A DNA stretch of 64,000 nucleotides, taken from NCBI GenBank assembly GCA_031216915.1, contig CM062294.1:160225455-160289454 (forward strand). The letters are read 5' to 3'. The DNA comes from Pictodentalium vernedei. Lineage: Eukaryota; Mollusca; Scaphopoda; Dentaliida; Dentaliidae. This document shows, piece after piece, positions 21,625-32,992 of this stretch; the stretch's first letter is position 1, and the number at the start of each line of letters is the position of its first letter. Below the pieces are notes generated by a model. The model had not been told where the DNA came from. It was given only the letters and a program-made list of their open reading frames with translations, and ran no database searches. The position numbers and the translations under genes were made by a program.

Positions 21625-23103
21625 TTACCGGCTGTGGTCCCCTACCCCCCTTTTCTCCAAAAAAGGCCCAGCCACCTGTAAGATTTTTTGGCCCAACAGG
21701 TCTGTACCCATCCTACTTAAATGCAATCCGTCTCGCCCATACAACTCTCCTTGTCCCCAGAATGAATCCCAGTGGTCAATGAAATGTACTCCCAAGTCTT
21801 TGCAGTGCTCTTCCAGCCCCTCGTTTAGTGCCATAATCCGCGAGTTCCTCTCATTCCCACCACCCATAACGGGGAGCACCCCTGAAACGATGATCCGAGC
21901 ATTCCTGCTAAGTAGCTTACTAATTAGGTCCTTGTATGTGTCCACCAAACGAACTGATTTCCTCTCCCTGATGTTATTGGACCCCACATGTAATACCACT
22001 ACCGGATCAGGCCCCGACCCAGCTACAATACCGTCCACTCTATCCCTCAGGTCCTCCACTTTAGCCCCCGGAAAGCACAGAACTGTTCTATTTTTACTGT
22101 CCGGACCACAGACAACCTTGTCGATCCCCCGAACTATGCTACTTCCCGCAACCACCAACTTACTTTTGGACCTCGCCCTATTTATCTCCTCTAGTCTCCT
22201 ATTGTTTACAGCGTCCTCTTCCTCTCCAACAGCCCCACTCGGAATCAATATCGGTATCGGTATCTTTGACCTAGGATTACTCCTATCCTTGTCCCTCCGT
22301 CTCTTTCCAGGCCCTGAGCTACCTCGACTACTCCCCTGGTCTTCCCCCGGATCCCTCCTCCTTTTTCCTGGCCTAGACCCCAAGCTACTATCTGTTGCAA
22401 CTACCTCCATCTCCTCCTCTGTCTCTTCCGAATCGAGCACATCAAATCTGTTTCTGGTGCTGCACTCCCCACTGCCTTTGGACTTTACACCCCTATCTAC
22501 CTGCTTCTCTGGCCCCCCTTTCCTACCACTTTTGGTAGTCCACGCCAAACGCTTTACAGCATTGCTCCGGCCTGGCCCCCCCTCATCTGTCCTACGTATT
22601 TTTCTAGCAGCCCCCACCTCATCACCTACCTCATTCACATCAAAGGTTCTACCCCCATGTTTCCTCTTGGAACCACCGACAACCTTCCATCCTTCTCGGA
22701 AAGCCACTTTCACAGGCGTAACTCCAGACAGCCCCGCCCTACCAAGTTTTCCCTTCAGCTCAGCAATCTCCCCCTCAAACTTAACAATTGTCTCAAGTAG
22801 GCGGAGGATTTCCTGACAGTTTGCACATACCTCTCCATATCCCATCGAGCGACAGTCCCCATACATCATAGAACACTGTTTACAAACTTCAAGCCCAATA
22901 TCGCCATCGGTGGCCCCACCAACCCGGCTCTGACCGACACCCCCAGTAACCTCTGTCTGCACACCAATACTTACTCCGTTGGCACCGTTGACCTGGACCG
23001 CGATATTACACGTATTTACCTCCATACTTACCTCCGTCTGAACAGACTTGCTCGCCATCATCAAGACAAAATTACGCGATCGGACAGGGAAAATTGTAAA
23101 CAC
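21625..23103 (-). CDS. LINE A1 ORF1: zinc finger plus SGNH esterase-like domain
   Basis: 492 codons; the likely real start is the MMASK Met pair near codon 15. A Cys cluster (CKQCSMMYGDC...CANC) lies at about residues 71-95, followed by a coiled-coil-like stretch (LETIVKFEGEIAELKGKLG). A basic and acidic linker contains KRRRD-type runs. Residues about 315-475 look like an SGNH/GDSL hydrolase: VVAGSSIVRG (nucleophile Ser in GSS instead of GDS), VVLHVGSNN (block III Asn) and DGLH (block V Asp and His). ORF1 proteins with zinc finger plus esterase are known from CR1-like LINEs, where the protein binds RNA and possibly lipids. The catalytic triad seems intact. Confidence 0.88.
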   Translation of the reverse strand: MFTIFPVRSRNFVLMMASKSVQTEVSMEVNTCNIAVQVNGANGVSIGVQTEVTGGVGQSRVGGATDGDIGLEVCKQCSMMYGDCRSMGYGEVCANCQEILRLLETIVKFEGEIAELKGKLGRAGLSGVTPVKVAFREGWKVVGGSKRKHGGRTFDVNEVGDEVGAARKIRRTDEGGPGRSNAVKRLAWTTKSGRKGGPEKQVDRGVKSKGSGECSTRNRFDVLDSEETEEEMEVVATDSSLGSRPGKRRRDPGEDQGSSRGSSGPGKRRRDKDRSNPRSKIPIPILIPSGAVGEEEDAVNNRRLEEINRARSKSKLVVAGSSIVRGIDKVVCGPDSKNRTVLCFPGAKVEDLRDRVDGIVAGSGPDPVVVLHVGSNNIRERKSVRLVDTYKDLISKLLSRNARIIVSGVLPVMGGGNERNSRIMALNEGLEEHCKDLGVHFIDHWDSFWGQGELYGRDGLHLSRMGTDLLGQKILQVAGPFLEKRGVGDHSR

Positions 23104-23334
23104 GCGACAAAAGGCAACACGACGAACCGTTCGACAACTTAGCGCTCACAGTTTTATTTAAGGCCTCCTAACTTTGTCCCAGTTACTATACTAAACTAAC
23201 TCCCCACAAAGTTGAATAAAATAACCTGAAAATGAAATATATATGATTAGTAAACAATAAAAATACTTAATTTCGATTCGTAACCAAGGAGACTTCTTCT
23301 GTATACTTGCGGATCGAGAATTCCACTCGTCAAG

Positions 23335-25030
23335 CACTGGGAAAAGGTAAACGATAAGCGATGGGGCATGGGGAACCCACCGGAGTGTCCGAACCAGGTC
23401 GAGGAAAATCTCTCGGACTTCGTGTGCAGCGAAATCAAAACCGAGGAGGTGCGAAGGGTGATCTCAAAATTGAGGAATGGAAAAGCGGGAGGGGTGGACG
23501 AAATTCCTAACGAGTTTATCAAAAAAGGGGGAGAGGAACTCTTGAAGAGCCTAACTGCCCTATTCAATTTAGCCATAGAAAAACAAGAGGTCCCAAAGGA
23601 GTGGAGGGAAAGCAAAGTGACATTTATTCACAAAAAAGGGGAAAAAGACGTTTTGAATAACTATCGAGGGATCTCTGTCAGTAGCAACATTGGAAAGGTT
23701 TTCTGTAAAGTCCTTTATGGGAGACTAGAGGAGGTAATTGAGGAGAAGGGTTTTTTGGGAGAAATCCAGAATGGCTTCAGGAAGGGAAGGAGAGTTACTG
23801 ACCATCTTTTCACACTATCCCAAATGATAGAATCCACGAAAGCAAAAAAGAAAAAGATGTTTATGGCCTTTTTGGATATGAAGAAGGCATACGATACAGT
23901 ATGGAGGGAAGGTATGTGGCGCAAGCTGGAGGCTATGGGCTTAGGAGGCGAGTTTGTTGGAATAATGAAAGCATTATATCAAGATGTACAGAGTGAACTT
24001 AGCCTGGGAAACATTACAACGAAACGTGTGCCTATGGAGATAGGCCTAAAACAGGGGTGTATCCTTTTGCCGATCCTGTTTGCATTGTACATCAAAGGCT
24101 TAGGAGATGAACTCCTGCGTAGCGAGGAGGGGGTAGCAGTTGGTGACGTGAAGATCCCAGGGCTATTTTTTGCAGACGATATGGTTCTAAGGTCAGAGAG
24201 CGAAGAGGGGCTAACGAAAATGCTGGGAATTGTTGGGAAATATGGGAGCAAATGGAGACTCGAACTTAATGAAAGCAAGAGCAAAGTTATACCTGTGGGC
24301 CGCAAAGTGGACCCCACTCGAAGGTGGAGAGTGGGGGAGTTCTGCATTCCGGAAGGGAGCAGCAAACTTCTCAATGTGGGAGAGACGGGTGATTACGAGT
24401 ATTTGGGAGTAAATATAAACATTACAGGAAGAGGCATCTACCGGAACCACACAAATAAATTGATTTTGAAGGGGAAGCGAATCCTTAACCAAATGAAACT
24501 TATAGGGAGAAACAGTTTCAATAAGGTTTTCGTGGGGAAAACCATTTGGGAAATGGTGGGGCTGCCAAGTATAACATACGGTACGGAAGTGGTACCCCTA
24601 AACCAGACGGCCGTAAAGAGCTTGGAAATCCTGCAGAACGATGCAGGCCGATGGATAACGGGGTCGAGTAATGCCGCAGCGCTAGAAGCAATCAGGGGTG
24701 AGCTTGGGTGGATGAGGATCAAGGACAGGATAGACCTGTTGAAGCTCGGTTATCTTAATTATTTGGTAAATGTCCCCGACAGCCGATGGTGTAAAGTAAT
24801 GTTCCTGAGAATTTTCAACTCAAATATCAAAACGGGGTGGATGGTCAAATGAGGGAGCTAGTAGAGAACTACTCATTGGAGATCTCAGACCTGGACGTTG
24901 GGGCAAACCAGGGTAAAAAAATCGTCAGAGAAAGGGTCATGGAAGATTGTAACCGTAATTGGCGAGAGGGAGTCAAATCAAAGAGGTCTTTGGGTGGCCT
25001 GCGTGATAAAGAGAAGCCAGGTTTTGAAGA
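23335..25030 (+). pseudogene. LINE A2, main part in unit 2 (RT domain, frameshifted)
   Basis: Resumes after A1-2 at TRQALGK-equivalent codons (ctcgtcaagcactggg). RT motifs as in the other A2 copies, with private changes such as SPILF to LPILF and DMVLV to DMVLR. One C is missing near 24846 (compare ggtccaaatg in unit 3), which shifts the frame before the last about 65 codons. It ends at the common gaaga/ttaatt junction. Confidence 0.9.
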
Positions 25031-26175
25031 TTAATTAATACTATCAATTTTGATACACCCTGAAAGACATACAAAGATCTGCACTGATGGACAATTACTT
25101 CAATAGAATTTACTGGGTGGGAGATAAGAGGGACGCCGGATTGACTGATAAACCGAATGAACAGAGAAAACATAGAAGTAAAACTTGTATGCAGCTCAAC
25201 ACCACCGAGGCACAAAAGCAAGTAGAGTAAAATACAAGTAAATCCATCGTTTGGCAAGCAAAGGTTTAAGCTGCTGGAATGAACAATAAAGTTGAAATTG
25301 CCTATCCGGGCACGATATAATACAAGAGAGCACATTTGAGTTTAAATTTAGTTACGGAAGTAAAATGTGTTCAAGCTGGATTCAGAAGAAATGACACAGT
25401 GTAGAGAAAAGAATGTTGAAATAGACAAGAGAGTAAAGGATAAATAAGACACTAAAATGAGATGAAGGTAGTTAAATATGTACAAAATAACTATTATGTT
25501 TTTTATATATAGGTAGAGTGTAAGGTCTGATTTTAACAAAGTCAAACATTACCTGTTTACATGAAGTGTCTAGTGTATATGTACAGTATATTACTTCAAG
25601 GGGACTCGATAAGCCAATGTTTGGGAGTACACAAAACCGCGCATTTTTTCTTTGAACCACTGATATCTGCTGAGACACAAGTAGAATGTGTACGGAAAGA
25701 CTGCGTTGCGCTAGATTCGTCAAGGAATGTGTACCAGTAATTCAAAACAGTGTCAATAAGAGGACGACAGCCAAATCCTTCTTCCCACGGAAGGGTCGAA
25801 AGTTGGCAAGAAGGATGTGCTGCTACATTTTGTATTTCGTAATTTAATGGTACGGAGAAGTGGGACTCACCCCTGACAATAAGTTCCATCTTGCAACAGA
25901 TGTGCTAAATGGATAAGGATGGGAACAGAGAAAATAAGCGTTCGCAAGAAGGAATGAAGGGCGTCCCAACTGTAGTTGATGGATCTGACGCAAACTTGCA
26001 GGAACACTCAAATGCGATTCAGCAGACATTAACGGTGTTCAATAAGTTTGCCAAAAAAAAACGATCACTTTATTTGACAACACTCGAGAAACTATCTTCA
26101 CGAGAAAATATAAGGTAGTATTGCGAGGCTCTGATCAGAACATATTAGCAACACTTGAAAGTGAAATGATGAGAT
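25031..26175. repeat. Segment P (unit 2)
   Basis: Copy of 10654-11796. The small ORF near its right end (25909 onward) is disrupted by extra A residues near 26050. Confidence 0.75.
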
Positions 26176-26222
26176 AAAGTCTCAATCGGATCGTGACATA
26201 GTCATGATCCGATCGAGACTTT
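26176..26222. repeat. 47-bp near-perfect palindrome (unit 2)
   Basis: Same sequence and position relative to P and J as at 11797-11843. Confidence 0.9.
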
Positions 26223-26819
26223 GTCCTTTTTTACAACTGTAGCACTGGATATCGATTGGATAAGGACAGAAAGAAAGTGGATATTTCTCTCGCTCAGAAT
26301 TCAGGTGTAGGATTGGTTTTGCCCACCATCCCCTTGCTAGGATTAGTTTTCAACTTTGTATCAACTGGTTTTGAAGCACTAGCGATATCTGTAACTGTGT
26401 TGGTTTTAGGGCCCAACGAGCTGGACTCCAGACCCTTGCCCTTTTGTTTAGAGTTTCCGTTGCTGGGGCACGAACCCAAACCGGAATTATTTCTACTTTT
26501 TCCCTTTTTTCCAGATGCCGACTTATTTTCCCTTTTTTGATTCCGTCGATCCTTTTATTAATTCCATTTTTTCTTTCTCGAACTGTTCTTTTTGAGCCCT
26601 AAGATCCGAGCGCAAACCTTCTATAGTGTCGTTCAATCTAAAGTATATTTAGTTTTAACAGAGAAAAGCAGACAGAAAATAGATAGAGTTAAAGATAAAC
26701 ACTTACAAAAGTGCACTAGAGTGCACAGAAGTGGTACAGACAACAATAGGCTTTGTTAATATCCAAGCTGTGAGATGTGTTCAGTCATGAGCTTTAACAG
26801 ACACGTCCGATCAGTATGA
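26223..26819 (-). pseudogene. Fragment J: Jockey-like 5' UTR and ORF1 piece (unit 2)
   Basis: Copy of 11844-12440 with the same internal deletion. Small differences in the tail (for example ESSSL for ESNSL). Confidence 0.75.
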
Positions 26820-26925
26820 TTGTCCAGTGTAAGTGTAGAAGGCATGAAGAAGGCATTTGGGAAGGCATGCATGGTATATATCCATATGTGGGCTGGGGGT
26901 GTTTTTCACAGCTCAGTACATAATT

Positions 26926-27276
26926 TATTGGTGTTTAAGGTCACATATTTCTGCACAATGGCTAATCATGACCACGACAGTTTTACGGGTGGAGGCAGCC
27001 GGAGTACCCGGAGAGAACCACCGAGCAACGGCGAGCAACTGTCAGCTCCCCAACATACGAACTCCACACAAGCAGGGTTAGCATTGGTTGAAGACAGGTG
27101 CACCATCGACGTGCAGTACGCCTTAGTATACAACGTCACCGTGCCCCCACGTAGGCAATGGGGGTGAAGTGTCTTGCCCAAGGACACAACGCGGTTGCCG
27201 CAGGTGGGATTCGAACCGAGGACTCCTCGGCTTGCAGCCTGTACCTCAACCAACTGAGCCACCGCGTCCCCCCAGA
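26926..27276 (-). repeat. tRNA-headed SINE, copy 3
   Basis: Complete on the minus strand; flanks acataatt at 26918-26925 and 27277-27284. The TTTA tail is shortened to a single tattg, so it differs in length from copies 2 and 4 as expected of a microsatellite tail. Confidence 0.9.
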
Positions 27277-28188
27277 ACATAATTAAACTCGGTGACAATC
27301 TGACAAATGTCACTCATCTAATTAATTCTTTTCAATCTGAGATGTCCCAAGTTTGTTTTTCGCAACTCAGTTTGTGTCGTCCAAACAAATTAGATGAAGC
27401 CCTATTGATTGGCTTTCATTGAATTTTAATCAGTCAGTGAGTGGTTTGCTTTACTGACCCAATGGAGCCCTATTGGTTGGCTTTGATTTAAGTAAAACCA
27501 TTCGGGAGCGGTTTGCTTTACTGGCTTCAGAAGTGTGTGAAAATAATATAAAAAAATGGTTTGATAAAATATATTGAGACTAAAGAAATAAATGAAAAAA
27601 TAACGCCAAAGATCATGATGCCTCACGAATGTTATCAGTTGGAATGCATATCCCCCGACGGAGGTTTATGACGGAAAATATTTTACATAACGTAGAAATT
27701 GTGTGTTTTACCTTCTGAACCTCTATATTGTGTGAAAGGTATGAAAAATTAAAAATAAAAAAATAATAAAAATTAATAAAAAATTAATAAAATTAATAAA
27801 AAATATAATAAAATAAAAAAATAAATAAATATATAATTTTATTTAGGAAATAAATACACATGGTTGAAATTGTAACCTATTTTCTTTTGGGGCATACATG
27901 AACTCTGGCACTCGCCCGTGTGTGTTTGAGGTTAAACAATCGCACTGGCACAGACATTTCCTACTGAAACGTTTTTTTTCTTTTAATATGCCGCCGAAAA
28001 ATTGTTTTCATTTTTTGAACCCTCATGGGTTTCAAACATGACTAAAAGATTTTACATAAAATTGATTTAAACCAAGTGATGAGCTTAGGAACTGGTTAAA
28101 CTGACGGGCAATAATTGATGTTATTCGTTGATGGGCTCTAATTTAGTCCTTACAAGGATGTTACGCAAGCTTTTGTTTTTCTTATAGG
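27277..28188. repeat. R1, uninterrupted (unit 3)
   Basis: The only complete, uninterrupted R1 inside the array besides unit 1. It serves as the empty-site reference for the Jockey-like insertions in units 2 and 4. Confidence 0.85.
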
Positions 28189-30245
28189 CGAACACGGGAA
28201 CTTGGGTACAGAGTGAACGAAGAACTGAAAAGGGCCATAAAGATTAGAAAAGCTAAATGTGCTGCATACAGGAGAAGTAGAAAACTTAAGGGGGTGGAAA
28301 GCAATGAGGCCATGGTAGCAAAGGAAGAATACCAACAAGCACGAAATAAAGTAAACAAGATAAAAGACGACAACCGGAGAGTGCGAAATAGCAGTCTTAT
28401 TAGGACGATAAGAGCGACAGGGGGGTCGAGTTCGAGCGTATTTTGGAAATGGGTGAACAAACGTAACAAAGGGAATAACCAACAGAGCATTAAAGTAGAT
28501 GGCAGAGTTACAGAAGAGCGAGATCAAATCGCATTAGAACTCGTCAAGCACTGGGAAAAGGTAAACGATAAGCGATGGGGCATGGGGAACCCACCGGAGT
28601 GTCCGAACCAGGTCGAGGAAAATCTCTCGGACTTCGTGTGCAGCGAAATCAAAACTGAGGAGGTGCGAAGGGTGATCTCAAAATTGAGGAATGGAAAAGC
28701 GGGAGGGGTGGACGAAATTCCTAACGAGTTTATCAAAAAAGGGGGAGAGGAACTCTTGGAAAGCCTAACTGCCCTATTCAATTTAGCCATAGAAAAACAA
28801 GAGGTCCCAAAAGAGTGGAGGGAAAGCAAAGTGACATTTATTCACAAAAAAGGGGAAAAAGACGTTTTGGATAACTATCGAGGGATCTCTGTCAGTAGCA
28901 ACATTGGAAAGGTTTTCTGTAAAGTCCTTTATGGGAGACTAGAGGAGGTAATTGAGGAGAAGGGTTTTTTGGGAGAAATCCAGAATGGCTTCAGGAAGGG
29001 AAGGAGAGTTACTGACCATCTTTTCACACTATCCCAAATGATAGAATCCGCGAAAGCAAAAAAGAAAAAGATGTTTATGGCCTTTTTGGATATCAAGAAG
29101 GCATACGATACAGTATGGAGGGAAGGTATGTGGCGCAAGCTGGAGGCTATGGGCTTAGGAGGCGAGTTTGTTGGAATTATGAAAGCATTATATCAAGATG
29201 TACAGAGTGAACTTAGCCTGGGAAACATTACAACGAAACGTGTGCCTATGGAGATAGGCCTAAAACAGGGGTGTATCCTTTCGCCGATCCTGTTTGCATT
29301 GTACATCAAAGGCTTAGGAGATGAACTCCTGCGTAGCGAGGAGGGGGTAGCAGTTGGTGACGTGAAGATCCCAGGGCTATTTTTTGCAGACGATATGGTT
29401 CTAGTGTCAGAGAGCGAAGAGGGGCTAACGAAAATGCTGGGAATTGTTGGGAAATATGGGAGCAAATGGAGACTCGAACTTAATGAAAGCAAGAGCAAAG
29501 TTATACCTGTGGGCCGCAAAGTGGACCCCACTCGAAGGTGGAGAGTGGGGGAGTTCTGCATTCCGGAAGGGAGCAGCAAACTTCTCAATGTGGGAGAGAC
29601 GGGTGATTACGAGTATTTGGGAGTAAATATAAACATTACAGGAAGAGGCATCTACCGGAACCACACAAATAAATTGATTTTGAAGGGGAAGCGAATCCTT
29701 AACCAAATGAAACTTATAGGGAGAAACAGTTTCAATAAGGTTTTCGTGGGGAAAACCATTTGGGAAATGGTGGGGCTGCCAAGTATAACATACGGTACGG
29801 AAGTGGTACCCCTAAACCAGACGGCCGTAAAGAGCTTGGAAATCCTGCAGAACGATGCAGGCCGATGGATAACGGGGTCGAGTAATGCCGCAGCGCTAGA
29901 AGCAATCAGGGGTGAGCTTGGGTGGATGAGGATCAAGGACAGGATAGACCTGTTGAAGCTCGGTTATCTTAATTATTTGGTAAATGTCCCCGACAGCCGA
30001 TGGTGTAAAGTAATGTTCCTGAGAATTTTCAACTCAAATATCAAAACGGGGTGGATGGTCCAAATGAGGGAGCTAGTAGAGAACTACTCATTGGAGATCT
30101 CAGACCTGGACGTTGGGGCAAACCAGGGTAAAAAAATCGTCAGAGAAAGGGTCATGGAAGATTGTAACCGTAATTGGCGAGAGGGAGTCAAATCAAAGAG
30201 GTCTTTGGGTGGCCTGCGTGATAAAGAGAAGCCAGGTTTTGAAGA
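28189..30245 (+). pseudogene. LINE A2 (unit 3), RT open but both ends missing
   Basis: Open frame of about 685 codons from RTRELGYRVNEEL to EKPGFE, then the P junction supplies the stop at 30247-30249. RT motifs intact: GKAGGVDEIPNEF, AFLDIKKAYDTVW, QGCILSPILF, FFADDMVL. It lacks endonuclease and the C-terminal knuckle. The apparent start codon is GTG, so no genuine initiation is visible. The openness reflects recent duplication rather than demonstrated function. Confidence 0.9.
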
Positions 30246-31388
30246 TTAATTAATACTATCAATTTTGATACACCCTGAAAGACATACAAAGATCTGCACT
30301 GATGGACAATTACTTCAATAGAATTTACTGGGTGGGAGATAAGAGGGACGCCAGATTGACTGATAAACCGAATGAACAGAGAAAACATAGAAGTAAAACT
30401 TGTATGCAGCTCAACACCACCGAGGCACAAAAGCAAGTAGAGTAAAATACAAGTAAATCCATCGTTTGGCAAGCAAAGGTTTAAGCTGCTGGAATGAACA
30501 ATAAAGTTAAAATTGCCTATCCGGGCACGATATAATACAAGAGAGCACATTTGAGTTTAAATTTAGTTACGGAAGTAAAATGTGTTCAAGCTGGATTCAG
30601 AAGAAATGACACAATGTAGAGAAAAGAATGTTGAAATAGACAAGAGAGTAAAGGATAAATAAGACACTAAAATGAGATGAAGGTAGTTAAATATGTACAA
30701 AATAACTATTATGTTTTTTATATATAGGTAGAGTGTAAGGTCTGCTTTTAACAAAGTCAAACATTACCTGTTTACATGAAGTGTCTAGTGTATATGTACA
30801 GTATATTACTTCAAGGGGACTCGATAAGCCAATGTTTGGGAGTACACAAAACCGCGCATTTTTTCTTTGAACCACTGATATCTGCTGAGACACAAGTAGA
30901 ATGTGTACGGAAAGACTGCGTTGCGCTAGATTCGTCAAGGAATGTGTACCATTAATTCAAAACAGTGTCAATAAGAGGACGACAGCCAAATCCTTCTTCC
31001 CACGGAAGGGTCGAAAGTTGGCAAGAAGGATGTGCTGCTACATTTTGTATTTCGTAATTTTATGGTACGGAGAAGTGGGACTCACCCCTGACAATAAGTT
31101 CCATCTTGCAACAGATGTGCTAAATGGATAAGGATGGGAACAGAGAAAATAAGCGTTCGCAAGAAGGAATGAAGGGCGTCCCAACTGTAGTTGATGGATC
31201 TGACGCAAACGTGCAGGAACACTCAAATGCGATTCAGCAGACATTAACGGTGTTCAATAAGTTTGCCAAAAAAACGATCACTTTATTTGACAACACTCGA
31301 GAAACTATCTTCACGAGAAAATATAAGGTAGTATTGCGAGGCTCTGATCAGAACATATTAGCAACACTTGAAAGTGAAATGATGAGAT
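30246..31388. repeat. Segment P (unit 3)
   Basis: Copy of 10654-11796; the 88-aa ORF at 31124-31390 is intact here and differs by a single residue (TITLF for TIALF). Confidence 0.75.
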
Positions 31389-31435
31389 AAAGTCTCAATC
31401 GGATCGTGACATAGTCATGATCCGATCGAGACTTT
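31389..31435. repeat. 47-bp near-perfect palindrome (unit 3)
   Basis: Third copy of the palindrome, identical to the others. Confidence 0.9.
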
Positions 31436-32033
31436 GTCCTTTTTTTACAACTGTAGCACTGGATATCGATTGGATAAGGACAGAAAGAAAGTGGATATTT
31501 CTCTCGCTCAGAATTCAGGTGTAGGATTGGTTTTGCCCACCATCCCCTTGCTAGGATTAGTTTTCAACTTTGTATCAACTGGTTTTGAAGCACTAGCGAT
31601 ATCTGTAACTGTGTTGGTTTTAGGGCCCAACGAGTTGGACTCCACACCCTTGCCCTTTTGTTTAGAGTTTCCGTTGCTGGGGCACGAACCCAAACCGGAA
31701 TTATTTCTACTTTTTCCCTTTTTTCCAGATGCCGACTTATTTTCCTTTTTTTGATTCCGTCGAACCTTTTATTAATTCCATTTTTTCTTTCTCGAACTGT
31801 TCTTTTTGAGCCCTAAGATCCGAGCGCAAACCTTCTATAGTGTCGTTCAATCTAAAGTATATTTAGTTTTAACAGAGAAAAGCAGACAGAAAATAGATAG
31901 AGTTAAAGATAAACACTTACAAAAGTGCACTAGAGTGCACAGAAGTGGTACAGACAACAATAGGCTTTGTTAATATCCAAGCTGTGAGATGTGTTCAGTC
32001 ATGAGCTTTAACAGACACGTCCGATCAGTATGA
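31436..32033 (-). pseudogene. Fragment J: Jockey-like 5' UTR and ORF1 piece (unit 3)
   Basis: Third copy of the internally deleted fragment. It lies 660 bp from the 5' end of the full-length relative at 32692 and in opposite orientation, so the two 5' UTRs form a long inverted pair. Confidence 0.75.
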
Positions 32034-32128
32034 TTGTCCAGTGTTAGTGTAGAAGGCATTTGGGAAGGCATGCATGGTATATATCCATATGTGGGCTGGG
32101 GGTGTTTTTCACAGCTCAGTACAAAATT

Positions 32129-32493
32129 TATTTATTTTTATTTATTGGTGTTTAAGGTCACATATTTCTGCACAATGGCTAATCATGACCACGACAGTTT
32201 TACGGGTGGAGGCAGCCGGAGTACGCGGAGAGAACCACCGAGCAACGGCGAGCAACTGTCAGCTCCCCAACATACGAACTCCACACAAGCAGGGTTAGCA
32301 TTGGTTGAAGACAGGTGCACCATCGACGTGCAGTACGCCTTAGTATACAACGTCACCGTGCCCCCACGTAGGCAATGGGGGTGAAGTGTCTTGCCCAAGG
32401 ACACAACGCGGTTGCCGCAGGTGGGATTCGAACCGAGGACCCCTCGGCTTGCAGCCTGTACCTCAACCAACTGAGCCACCGCGTCCCCCCAGA
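32129..32493 (-). repeat. tRNA-headed SINE, copy 4
   Basis: Complete on the minus strand; flanks acaaaatt (32121-32128, one change) and acataatt (32494-32501). TTTA-rich tail at the left end. Confidence 0.9.
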
Positions 32494-32691
32494 ACATAAT
32501 TAAACTCGGTGACAATCTGACAAATGTCACTCATCTAATTAATTCTTTTCAATCTGAGATGTCCCAAGTTTGTTTTTCGCAACTCAGTTTGTGTCGTCCA
32601 AACAAATTAGATGAAGCCCTATTGATTGGCTTTCATTGAATTTTAATCAGTCAGTGAGTGGTTTGCTTTACTGACCCCATGAAGCCCTATT
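32494..32691. repeat. R1, left part (unit 4)
   Basis: Runs to tgaagccctatt (32680-32691), the left copy of the target duplication of the Jockey-like LINE. Confidence 0.85.
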
Positions 32692-32992
32692 AGTTTATTA
32701 TTGACAGTCGTACTGATCGGACGTGTCTGTGAAAGCTCCTGACTGAACACATCTCACAGCTTGGATATTAACAAAGCCTATTGTTCTCTGTACCACTTCT
32801 GTGCACTCTAGTGTAATTTTGTAAGTGTTTATCTTTAACTCTATCTATTTTCTGTCTGCTTTTCTCTGTTAAAACTAAAAACGAATATTTAAGTCAATAC
32901 AATTTAAGTCAATACAATTAAATTAAAATTAAAATCTTTAATAACTTAAAAAATAAAATTTAGAATTTTAGAATTATTTACAAATAAAAATA

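Larger units (their letters stand above)
18087..23334 (-). mobile_element. LINE A1, full-length copy (A1-2)
   Basis: 5.25 kb element on the minus strand inserted in LINE A2. On its sense strand the order is: 5' UTR of about 230 bp (23104-23334), ORF1 (23103-21625), a 44-nt spacer, ORF2 (21580-18146), a short 3' UTR and a TTATTATTA tail at 18087-18096. The host reads gcat, then taga, then actcgt in uninterrupted A2; here taga is lost, so insertion was accompanied by a small target deletion rather than a duplication. Both ORFs are open, making this the most complete mobile element in the window. Confidence 0.92.
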
